From: Streptomyces sp. NBC_00358
Lineage (GTDB): Bacteria > Actinomycetota > Actinomycetes > Streptomycetales > Streptomycetaceae
Direction: 5' to 3'
Assembly: GCF_036099295.1 (NCBI RefSeq)
Contig: NZ_CP107976.1
Span: forward strand, 1,364,001 to 1,428,000
Length of the DNA stretch: 64,000 bases
Below the pieces are notes generated by a model that ran no database searches, was not told the origin of the DNA, and worked only from the letters and a program-made list of their open reading frames with translations. Made by a program: the position numbers and the translations under genes. Positions 1 through 7,377 of the stretch are shown here, piece by piece (the first letter of the stretch is position 1; the number at the start of each line of letters is the position of its first letter).

Positions 1-897
1 ATCTCCTCCGCCGTCACCCCTGACTCCGTGGTGCCCGTGCTCGTCCCCTCGCTGATCCTGATCGCCGTACTCGTCCTCCTGGTCCGGCCGCTCATCGCGT
101 ACGCCTCCGCATGGGGTTCCGACCTGACCGTGGGCGAATGGGGCTTCATCGGGTGGATGGCGCCGCGTGGCATCGTCGCCGCGTCGACCGCGTCCGCGTT
201 CTCCGCCACCCTCGTCGCGAAGGGGCTGCCCGGCGCGGCCAAGATCCTGCCGATCACCTTCCTCGTGATCGTGGGGACGGTCCTGCTCTACGCCCTGACC
301 GCCGCGCCCGTGGCGCGGAGACTCGGTGTCGTCCGTTCGGCGCGGACCCGGCCGCTCCTGGTGGGCGGGGCCCCGTGGGTCATCGGCCTGGGGAAGGCCC
401 TGGAGACCGCCGGACTCGACGTGCTGATGTGGGCCGGGCTCGAGGAGGAACGCGAGCGGATCACCACAGCAGGAATCGAACTCGCCCACGGGGAGATGCT
501 CGCGACCGCGACCAACCCCCGCGCCCGCCTGGAGGGCGTCACGGCAGTGTTCCTCCTCACCGACGACGACGATTTCAACGCCCTCGCCTCAACCGTCATC
601 AAGGACAACGTGCGAGGGCCCGTCTACCGGGTGGGGCCGCCGCGGGACAGCCACGGTGTGGTAGCCCCCTATACGGGCGGCGACATCCTCTTCGGTCACC
701 CGCTCGTCCGGCATCGTCTGGCGGCCCGCTACGAGCACGGCGCCCGCTTCCATGTGCAACCCGGATCCGAGCCCGTCCCCCCGGACCGCGACATCCTGTT
801 CGTGGTCCGCGCCGACGGCCAGTTGGTCCCGGTCACCGGGACCCGGACGATCACACCGCTGCCCGACGACACCGCCGTGCTGATGGGCTCCGGATGA
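1..897 (+). CDS. Cation/proton antiporter, C-terminal part (5'-truncated by window edge)
   Basis: The frame is open from base 1, so the gene begins upstream of the window. The visible 298 residues start with hydrophobic segments (around residues 10-35, 50-70 and 80-105) containing GWMAPRG, a motif typical of the last membrane helices of CPA1-type sodium/proton antiporters. After about residue 120 the protein becomes a soluble domain with a Rossmann-like start (LLVGGAPWVIGLGKALETAG), resembling the TrkA-N/KTN nucleotide-binding domain that often follows such antiporters. It presumably exchanges monovalent cations for protons at the cytoplasmic membrane. The stop overlaps the next ATG (ATGA at 894), so the two genes are probably translationally coupled. 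Confidence 0.8.
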   Translation: MSSAVTPDSVVPVLVPSLILIAVLVLLVRPLIAYASAWGSDLTVGEWGFIGWMAPRGIVAASTASAFSATLVAKGLPGAAKILPITFLVIVGTVLLYALTAAPVARRLGVVRSARTRPLLVGGAPWVIGLGKALETAGLDVLMWAGLEEERERITTAGIELAHGEMLATATNPRARLEGVTAVFLLTDDDDFNALASTVIKDNVRGPVYRVGPPRDSHGVVAPYTGGDILFGHPLVRHRLAARYEHGARFHVQPGSEPVPPDRDILFVVRADGQLVPVTGTRTITPLPDDTAVLMGSG

Positions 898-2207
898 CCT
901 CGTGGGCCACCCGCTTCCGGCTGCGGCAGTACGCCAAGGCGAGCCTGTGGATCGTCCCCCTGTTCGGGCTCGTGCTCGGCGTCGCCCTGGCCGAGGCGGC
1001 GTCCGCCGTGGACGGGGCGTCCTGGCTGCCGAGGACCTGGAACTACTCTGCCTCGACCGCGAGCAGCGTCCTCAGTTCCGTGGTCGGCGCGATGATCGCG
1101 CTGCTCGGATTCGTCGTCACCATCGGGGTCCTCGTCATCCAGCAGGCCACCGGGACCCTCTCACCGCGCTACATGCGGCTCTGGTACCGCGACCGGCTGC
1201 AGAAGGCCGTGCTCGCCACCTTCACCGGCACGTTCGCCTTCGCGTACACACTGCTCCGGAGCATCGAGACCGACTCCGTGCCCAACCTCGGCGTGACCCT
1301 GGCCGGCATCGCCGTATCCGCGAGCCTCCTGCTCCTGCTGATCTACCTCAACCGCTTCACCCACAACCTGCGGCCGGTGGCGATCGCCGACATCGTGGGA
1401 CGCCTCGGCGAACAGGTCCTCGACCACGCGGCGGCGCGCGTACGGAGCGGCGCGGCCTCCGACGGGGCGCCGGGCACGCCAGCTCCGGTGACCCGCATCC
1501 GGACCGGACGCGGCGGTGTCATCCAGGCGTTCGACGCGTCCGGCATGGTCTCGCTCGCGGCCCGGCACGACTGCGTGTTCGTGCTGGCCGCCTCGGTCGG
1601 CGACTTCGTGCCGCCCGGCGGCACCGTCGTCGAGATCCACGGCGGCACGTCTGCGCCCGACCCGCGCCGGGTGACCGGGCTCCTCGCCCTCGGTCCCGAG
1701 CGGACGATCGAGCAGGACCCGGCCTTCGCCCTGCGCATCCTGGTCGACATCGCCATCCGCGCCCTCTCCCCCGCGGTCAACGACCCCACCACGGCCGTCC
1801 AGGTGCTGAACCACGTCGAGGCGTTCCTGTACGCCGTCGGACGCGTCGGACTCCGCGGCCGGTACGTCCTCGCCGACGACCGGGGCCGGCCGCGCCTCGT
1901 GCTGCCGGGCCGGTCCTGGGAGGACTACCTGGAGCTCGCCGTCACCGAGATCCGCGACTACGGTGCGAGCTCGGTCCAGGTCTGCCGACGGCTGCGGGCC
2001 CTCCTCGAAGGCCTCCTGACGACACTGCCGGAAGCCTGCGGGCCCGCTCTCCGTGCCGAACTCGGACTGCTCGACCGAGCGGTGGACAGTGCGTTCGCCG
2101 ACGCCCCCAGCCATGCCGTCGCGCTGACGCCCGACCCCCAGGGCATCGGAGGACGGCACCGTCGGGGCGGAGCCCCCGGCGGCTCACCGCCCCGGCTCCG
2201 CCCGTAG
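894..2207 (+). CDS. DUF2254 family integral membrane protein
   Basis: Encodes 437 residues. The start chosen is the ATG overlapping the upstream stop (ATGA); the open frame extends further upstream but only over the antiporter. The N-terminal 160 residues hold about four membrane helices (around residues 15-35, 60-85, 105-125 and 130-150), and the segment GFVVTIGVLVIQQATGTLSPR is characteristic of DUF2254 membrane proteins. The remainder is soluble and rich in charged residues. The biochemical role of the family is unknown. Coupling to an antiporter gene suggests a shared role in ion homeostasis, which is inference only. Confidence 0.8.
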   Translation: MTSWATRFRLRQYAKASLWIVPLFGLVLGVALAEAASAVDGASWLPRTWNYSASTASSVLSSVVGAMIALLGFVVTIGVLVIQQATGTLSPRYMRLWYRDRLQKAVLATFTGTFAFAYTLLRSIETDSVPNLGVTLAGIAVSASLLLLLIYLNRFTHNLRPVAIADIVGRLGEQVLDHAAARVRSGAASDGAPGTPAPVTRIRTGRGGVIQAFDASGMVSLAARHDCVFVLAASVGDFVPPGGTVVEIHGGTSAPDPRRVTGLLALGPERTIEQDPAFALRILVDIAIRALSPAVNDPTTAVQVLNHVEAFLYAVGRVGLRGRYVLADDRGRPRLVLPGRSWEDYLELAVTEIRDYGASSVQVCRRLRALLEGLLTTLPEACGPALRAELGLLDRAVDSAFADAPSHAVALTPDPQGIGGRHRRGGAPGGSPPRLRP

Positions 2208-2231
2208 GAACTCGGCCGTCCGTGCCCGGTG

Positions 2232-4055
2232 TCAGCCCCGCTGGCGTTTCCGGTCGATGGCCTCGTCCAGGGTCGACGCGGCCATGATGAGGGACAGGTG
2301 GGTGAACGCCTGCGGGAAGTTGCCCAGTTGCTCACCACTGGGGCCGATCTCCTCGGCGAACAGGCCGACGTGGTTGGCGTAGGTATGCATCTTCTCGAAG
2401 GTGTAGCGGGCCGGACGGACCCGTCCGGCCCGGGCCAGGGCGTCGACGTAGAGGTAGGTGCAGAGGCTGAAGGTGCCCTCCGAACCGCGGAGGCCGTCCG
2501 GGGAGGCGGCCGGGTCGTACCGGTACACGAGGCTGTCCGAGACGAGCTTGCGTTCCATGGCGTCCAGGGTCGAGAGCCAGCCGGGGCTCTTCGCGGAGAG
2601 GAACCCGACGCGCGGGATCAACAGCAGCGAGGCGTCCAGGACGTCCCCGCCGTAGTGCTGGACCAAGGCCTGCTCGGTCTGGCTCCAGCCCTTGTCCATG
2701 ACCTGTTCCAGGATGCTGTCCCGGGCGTGGCGCCAGCGCGGGATGTCGGCGGGCCGGCTGAGTTCCGTCGCCAGGCGCAGCCCCCGGTCGAAGGCGACCC
2801 AGCACATCACGCGGCTGAACGTGAAGTCGTTGCGGCCACCGCGGGTCTCCCAGACGCCCTCGTCCGGGCGGTCCCAGTTGTCGGACAGCCAGTCCAGCGT
2901 CCGGGCGAGCCCCTTCCAGCCGTGGAATCCCAGTTCCTCGCTGACGTCCACGCCCTCGGCCATCGCGTAGAGGGCCTCGCCGTAGATGTCGAGCTGCAAC
3001 TGGTCCGCGGCGGCGTTGCCTGCCCGGACTGGCCTCGATCCCCGGTAGCCCTCCCAATGGTCGAGGATCTCCTCGGTCAGATACGGGTCCCCGTCGACCC
3101 GGTACATGATCTGCAGGCGTTCGCCCGGCAGGTCGGCCCGGTCGCGCATCCGCTCCCCCAGCCACTTCATGAACGCCGACGCCTCCTCGGCGAACCCGAG
3201 GTCGAGCAGGGCCCGCACCGAGAGCGAGCCGTCCCGCACCCACGAGTACCGGTAGTCCCAGTTGCGCTCGCCGCCGACCTGCTCCGGCAGACCCATGGTG
3301 GCGGCGGCGACGGGCGCGCCGGTCGGGTGGTAGGTGAGGAGTTTGATCGTGATGGCGGAGCGGTTCACCATCTCGGCCCAGCGGCCGCGGTAGTGGGAGG
3401 TGTGCAGCCACTTCTGCCAGAAGTCCACCTCGTGCCACAGCGCCTCCGTCACGCCGTCGACCGTGAGCGGGGGCGGCGCCTCGCCGTCGACGGCGCAGGT
3501 GGTGAACACCGCGACGGCCTGCTCGCCGATTCCGAGGGTCACCGCGCCCTTCACGTCCTTCCCGTCGCGCTCCAGCGGGAAGGTGGCCTGCAGGTGACCG
3601 GCGATTCCGGGCCCCCGGAACACCGCCCCCTGCGGCCGCAGATCGAGTTCGTGGTCAGCCCGGCCGTAGTCGAACCGCGGCCTGCACTCCAGGAGGAACC
3701 GCACGGTGCCGCGCACCACGCGGATCACCCGCATCAGGCTGTGGCGGTCGGTGGGGGTGCGGCTGGTGTTCGCGGGCATCCAGTCGACGACCTCGCCGAC
3801 GCCCTCCGGTGACATGAACCGCGTGACCAGGACTCCGGTGTCCGGGTAGTAGAGCTGCTTGCACGTCACGTCCGAGTGTTCGGGTGCCAGCCGGAAGTAC
3901 CCGCCGCGATCGTGGTCGAGGAGCGAGGCGAACACGCTGGGCGAGTCGAACCTCGGCGAGCAGAACCAGTTCACCACGCCCTCGGACGACACCAGGGCGG
4001 CGGTCTGGAGGTCGCCCACCAGACCGTGGTTGGCGATGGGGGGATAGCGGTCCAT
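2232..4055 (-). CDS. GH15 family glycoside hydrolase (trehalase/glucoamylase-like)
   Basis: Encodes 607 residues from the ATG at 4055 (MDRYPPIANHG), which matches the usual start of this family; the open frame reaches 4484 without conserved sequence. The N-terminal beta-sandwich domain (about residues 1-240, with ALVSSEGVVNWFCSPRFDSP) is followed by an alpha/alpha-barrel. NWDYRYSWVRDGSLSVRALL near residue 270 carries the substrate-binding and first acidic region, and GPSGEQLGNFPQAFTHLSLI near residue 570 holds the C-terminal catalytic-base glutamate region. There is no signal peptide, so it should be cytoplasmic. Actinobacterial members hydrolyse trehalose or alpha-glucans; substrate is not decidable from sequence alone. 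It converges with the DUF2254 gene. Confidence 0.85.
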   Translation of the reverse strand: MDRYPPIANHGLVGDLQTAALVSSEGVVNWFCSPRFDSPSVFASLLDHDRGGYFRLAPEHSDVTCKQLYYPDTGVLVTRFMSPEGVGEVVDWMPANTSRTPTDRHSLMRVIRVVRGTVRFLLECRPRFDYGRADHELDLRPQGAVFRGPGIAGHLQATFPLERDGKDVKGAVTLGIGEQAVAVFTTCAVDGEAPPPLTVDGVTEALWHEVDFWQKWLHTSHYRGRWAEMVNRSAITIKLLTYHPTGAPVAAATMGLPEQVGGERNWDYRYSWVRDGSLSVRALLDLGFAEEASAFMKWLGERMRDRADLPGERLQIMYRVDGDPYLTEEILDHWEGYRGSRPVRAGNAAADQLQLDIYGEALYAMAEGVDVSEELGFHGWKGLARTLDWLSDNWDRPDEGVWETRGGRNDFTFSRVMCWVAFDRGLRLATELSRPADIPRWRHARDSILEQVMDKGWSQTEQALVQHYGGDVLDASLLLIPRVGFLSAKSPGWLSTLDAMERKLVSDSLVYRYDPAASPDGLRGSEGTFSLCTYLYVDALARAGRVRPARYTFEKMHTYANHVGLFAEEIGPSGEQLGNFPQAFTHLSLIMAASTLDEAIDRKRQRG

Positions 4056-4377
4056 GGGCGTCCAATCCGGGAAGTGCCGACGCGGTCCACTCTCCGACAA
4101 GGCGTATACGGGCGCTTCCCGGGGCCGCAGACGGGTGAATCCGGCCGTGAGCGGCTCGACAAGGCCGTTCAGCAGGCTGCCGCCGAGGTCGCCTGATCCG
4201 CCCGTTCCCGTCCCCGGGGCCACCCGTTCGTCGACGGCCCCCGGCTCTCGTCCCGCGCCGCCATGCGGGGTACCCGGGACGGATCTACCGTTGAGGGGAA
4301 GTCCGGCGCTCGCGGATGCTCGATGCTCCGCCACCGTTCCCACGTCGCGCCGGAAGCCCACGGGAAGGCACCCGAAC

Positions 4378-4704
4378 ATGGCCACTGCGTCGGAAACACC
4401 TGTCCTGGACACGCTCGCCGCGATGACGGTCGACTCGATCGAACGCTGCGGGCTGGCCCCGGACATGCTGCTGCTCACGCGCATCGCGGCCCTGGCCGCC
4501 TCGGACGCCCCGCCGATCTCCTACATGGCCCATATCGGCCCCGCCATGGAAACAGGCATCACCGCGGCCCAGTTGCAGGACGTCCTGGTCGCCATCGCAC
4601 CCATCGTGGGCACGGCCCGTGTCATGACGGCAGCGGGCAACATCACGGCGGCACTCGGCATCGCGATCGCCGTCGCCGACGCCGCGATCGAAGACCAGGG
4701 CTGA
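4378..4704 (+). CDS. Small AhpD/carboxymuconolactone-decarboxylase-like protein
   Basis: Encodes 108 residues from ATG 4378, preceded by GGAAGGCACC. The helical pattern (APPISYMAHIGPAMETGITAAQLQDVL followed by TARVMTAAGNITAALG) resembles the AhpD-like/CMD fold. The redox CxxC of AhpD is absent, with only one cysteine near the N terminus, so a peroxidase role is unlikely and the function is unknown. Because the fold match rests on pattern alone, a conserved hypothetical protein is the safe reading. It diverges from the GH15 gene. Confidence 0.65.
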   Translation: MATASETPVLDTLAAMTVDSIERCGLAPDMLLLTRIAALAASDAPPISYMAHIGPAMETGITAAQLQDVLVAIAPIVGTARVMTAAGNITAALGIAIAVADAAIEDQG

Positions 4705-5393
4705 GAGCAGACGCCACCAGGAACGGACGACCGGCGCGGCCCACGAACAGGGGACCACGGCAGCACTCCGGCTGCCGTGTCCCCGGTCGCTCCGGAGGCC
4801 GCGGGGCCAGGCAGGAGAGCCGACGATGCCCAAGCATGCGAGCACCGCGATGCGTACGTCACCCCACGCGACACCCGCGGAGCGCGTGGCACTCGGCAAG
4901 GAGGCGCGGCGCCGCTGTCCGCGGTCGGGCCACGCGGTCTACAAGCCCGGTCCGAAGAGACCGGACCCGCTGGCGATCCTGGAGGGGCAGTCCGCGGCCC
5001 GGGTGCGGGAGTTGGTGCCGATCCGGTACAGCAGGATGACCGAGTCCCCGTTCCGCTTCTACCGCGGCGCCGCCGCGATCATGGCGTCCGACCTGGCCGG
5101 CAGCCCCGTCTCGGGAATCACCGCCCAGCTCTGCGGAGACGCCCATCTGCTCAACTTCCGCCTACTGGCCTCGCCGGAGCGGAAGTTGATGTTCGACATC
5201 AACGACTTCGACGAGACACTGCCGGGCCCCTGGGAGTGGGACGTCAAGCGGCTGTCGGCGAGCTTCGTCATCGCCGCGCGGGCGAACGGCCTCGACGACG
5301 CCGAGCGCGCCCGGATCGTGAGCGCCACCGTGCGCTCGTACCGCGAAGCGATGATCCGCTTCGCCGGCATGAGCAACCTCGACGTCTGGTACG

Positions 5394-5401
5394 CGAGAAT
5401 C
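5394..5401. repeat. 8-bp target-site duplication, left copy
   Basis: CGAGAATC at 5394-5401 directly abuts the left transposon end and is repeated exactly at 11917-11924 next to the right end. An 8-bp duplication is the length expected for ISL3-family insertion. Confidence 0.92.
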
Positions 5402-5431
5402 GGCTCTGGCTCATTTTCCGTGATCGGTCAC
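5402..5431 (+). repeat. Left terminal inverted repeat of ISL3-family transposon
   Basis: Begins GGCTCTGGCTCATTTTCCGT. It matches the reverse complement of 11887-11916 at 19 of the first 21 bases. The GGCTCT end is typical of ISL3-family termini. The stop of the truncated DUF2252 frame (5432-5434) lies immediately after it. Confidence 0.9.
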
Positions 5432-6171
5432 TGAGAGTGTCCGGTGCTGGGAAGAAGCAAGCTCCGTAGTACGGCGGCGACGCTGCCGGGCTGGCTGATG
5501 AAGGGTGAGTGGCTCGTGTGCCACGTCAATGTGCTGGAACAGCGCCTGCTCATCTCCCTCTGCAGGTCGGGTTCAATCGCGCGATCCTGAGTGCAGATGA
5601 CGTAGGTGGAAGGTGTGTTCTGCCACGATTGGCATTCCGGTACGCCGCGGCCACATCCCGGTTTCTGGGGTCGCAGCAACGACGCTGCCCAGGTCGCACG
5701 TTCGATCGGGGCGTCGGCGTAGAACACTTCTATGGCCGCCGCGGGATCCACGTGGGTCACGCCGTCTCCGTCTTGCACGATGGAGGAGGCGAGGATCTTG
5801 GTCGAACCACCGAGACGAGCCGCGCTCTCGCCCTCAGCAGGCACAAAGGCTGCCAGGTACACCAAATGAGCAGCACCTGTCAGGCCGGTGATGACTGACC
5901 CGCCGTAAGAGTGGCCTACAACCAGGGGCGGCTGTTCCATGGCATCAACGACTGCTTGCACCGCTTCGGTGTCGGCCTGAAGCGAGCCACGATGCAGTTC
6001 CGGAACAGCGACCTCGACTCGGGCAGCAGCCAACTCCCCGACGACCAGGTTGAAGTGCTGGGGGTCGTGGTACAGGCCGTGTACCAACACCACACCACTC
6101 ACGAAGATCCCCCGATTCAGCAGAGCATTCACTTCTCCCGCAGCCATGATCACCTGCGCGCCGCCGATCAC
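5428..6171 (-). CDS. Alpha/beta hydrolase, transposon passenger gene
   Basis: Encodes 247 residues from GTG 6171, which overlaps the stop of the transposase remnant (GTGA); ATG 6147, preceded by AGGTG, is an alternative start. VVLVHGLYHDP gives the oxyanion region and GHSYGG the nucleophile elbow. The Asp of ICTQDRAIEP and the His of TSHSPF complete a plausible triad, so the enzyme looks intact. Substrate is unknown; the short cap suggests a small ester, lactone or similar compound. It lies entirely inside the ISL3 transposon, between the transposase tail and the left inverted repeat, so it travelled as cargo. Splitting of the transposase may have removed its original promoter. Confidence 0.85.
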   Translation of the reverse strand: MIGGAQVIMAAGEVNALLNRGIFVSGVVLVHGLYHDPQHFNLVVGELAAARVEVAVPELHRGSLQADTEAVQAVVDAMEQPPLVVGHSYGGSVITGLTGAAHLVYLAAFVPAEGESAARLGGSTKILASSIVQDGDGVTHVDPAAAIEVFYADAPIERATWAASLLRPQKPGCGRGVPECQSWQNTPSTYVICTQDRAIEPDLQREMSRRCSSTLTWHTSHSPFISQPGSVAAVLRSLLLPSTGHSQ

Positions 6172-6239
6172 GCCAGAAGCACACGTTTGCGCAGGAGGGC
6201 GAATCCGGCTCGGCCGAACATCTGGCGCTTGAGCATCTT
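6168..6239 (-). pseudogene. ISL3 transposase, 3' fragment (last 23 codons)
   Basis: On the minus strand these bases encode KMLKRQMFGRAGFALLRKRV followed by LLA and a stop, the conserved C-terminal tail of ISL3-family transposases. This is exactly the segment missing from the transposase fragment at 10270-11817, which ends in GHVNRI. Joining the two in frame gives a transposase of about 539 residues. The inner recombinase element separates them. Confidence 0.92.
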
Positions 6240-6248
6240 AAAAGTTAC

Positions 6249-6256
6249 GTGGAATC
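6249..6256 (+). repeat. Subterminal inverted 8-mer of inner element, left
   Basis: GTGGAATC starts 9 bp inside the left end and reappears inverted at 10257-10264, 5 bp inside the right end. The shared context is TT, two variable bases, GTGGAATC, one variable base, GC. This is a candidate recombinase core-binding site. Confidence 0.6.
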
Positions 6257-6294
6257 TGCCGGGGTGATCATGTCTCCCTGGTGTAGCCACGAAC

Positions 6295-7377
6295 TTGGGA
6301 GACGGCTTGAGCGCCGCTGTGGGAGTGACGGAGAAGTGGCCGGTGCTGGGGCGCCACGAGAGGGCAGCGGGCTGGCTGCAAGTGTGGTGCGATCTTGGCC
6401 GTGCGCCTCGGACGATCGATGCCTACGCCCGCGGGCTGGCCGAGTACCTGGTGGTGTGCGAACGAGAGGGGGTCGACCCACTCGCTGCCAGTCGGGCTCA
6501 TATTGCCCTTTATGTAAGGGAGTTGACTGCGCGGCCGAGCCGTCGGGGCGTGAACGTGGTCTCGATCGATTCGGGGTCGGGTCTGGCGAACGCCACGATC
6601 CAGCAGCGGCTGGTGCCGGTGCGGTTGTTCTACGACTTCCTGATGGAAGAGGGACTGCGGGAGTCCAATCCGGTGGGTCGGGGCCGTTATACGCCGGGCC
6701 GTCGTTGGGGTGGGCACCAGCGTGGCCTGGTGCCGCGGCTGACGAAGCTGCCGTGGATCCCCAGCGAACAGCAGTGGTTGGGAATCTTGGAGGTCGCGCG
6801 GGGGGAGCCGGTCCGCAACCGGGTGATGCTGGCTTTGGCCTACGATGCCGCGCTGCGGCGCGAAGAGCTGTGCTCGCTGCGGACCGATGACCTGGATCCG
6901 GCTCACCGTACGTTGCGGGTACGCGCGGAGACGACGAAGAACCGACTGGAACGGGTGGTGCCGTACTCGGCGTCGACCGGCGTGCTGATGTCGGCCTACC
7001 TTGCCCACCGGGCCACGGTCAGCCGGGCGAGAGGCCCGCTGTTCCTCTCCGAATCACGGCGCAACTACGGCCAACCGCTGAGCCTGTGGACGTGGTCGAA
7101 GGTGATACGGCGGATCGCCGTGACGGCCGACGTCCCGCAGTTCTCCACGCACACCACCCGGCACCTGTGTCTGACCGATCTGGCCCGGATGGGCTGGGAA
7201 TTGCACGCGATCGCATCCTTCGCCGGCCACCGTCACACCGACTCCACGCTTCAGTACATCCACCTGTCCGGCCGGGACCTGGCCGATAAGCTCGCCCGCG
7301 GCATGGAGCACATCCACGCGTGGCGAATAGAGGCGCTCGCCTCCTCGAACGGCACGTTGCCGGAGGTGGCACGGTGA
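6295..7377 (+). CDS. Tyrosine recombinase (TnpA-like)
   Basis: Encodes 360 residues if TTG 6295 is used; GTG 6319 or GTG 6325 are possible later starts, and no start has a convincing ribosome site. It has a SAM-like N-terminal core-binding domain (about residues 20-140) and a C-terminal catalytic domain. The catalytic set is visible: Arg in AALRREELCSLR, Lys in TKNR, HTTRH, GHRHTDST and the nucleophile Tyr in TLQYIH. The stop overlaps the GTG of the larger recombinase (GTGA at 7374), so both are made together. It probably mediates strand exchange during excision and insertion of the inner element. Confidence 0.88.
   Translation: MGDGLSAAVGVTEKWPVLGRHERAAGWLQVWCDLGRAPRTIDAYARGLAEYLVVCEREGVDPLAASRAHIALYVRELTARPSRRGVNVVSIDSGSGLANATIQQRLVPVRLFYDFLMEEGLRESNPVGRGRYTPGRRWGGHQRGLVPRLTKLPWIPSEQQWLGILEVARGEPVRNRVMLALAYDAALRREELCSLRTDDLDPAHRTLRVRAETTKNRLERVVPYSASTGVLMSAYLAHRATVSRARGPLFLSESRRNYGQPLSLWTWSKVIRRIAVTADVPQFSTHTTRHLCLTDLARMGWELHAIASFAGHRHTDSTLQYIHLSGRDLADKLARGMEHIHAWRIEALASSNGTLPEVAR

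Larger units (their letters stand above)
4826..5434 (+). pseudogene. DUF2252 gene, 5' fragment (interrupted by transposon)
   Basis: Starts at ATG 4826 behind AGGAGAG. The first 192 codons encode the N-terminal part of a DUF2252 protein, with FRFYRGAAAIMASDL, CGDAHLLNF and DINDFDETLPGPWEWDVKRL, motifs that recall a kinase-like fold. Codon 192 (Ile, ending at 5401) is the last native residue. The frame then runs ten codons into a transposon end and stops at 5434. The 3' part lies at 11925-12779 in the same reading frame; joining across one copy of the 8-bp duplication restores a 476-residue protein. The gene is almost certainly inactive here. Confidence 0.9.

Noticed and set aside
2229..3812. 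Long plus-strand open frame (527 codons) opposite the GH15 gene
   Set aside because: It is antisense to a well-supported glycosidase and has the Val/Gly/Gln/His-rich composition typical of high-GC shadow frames.
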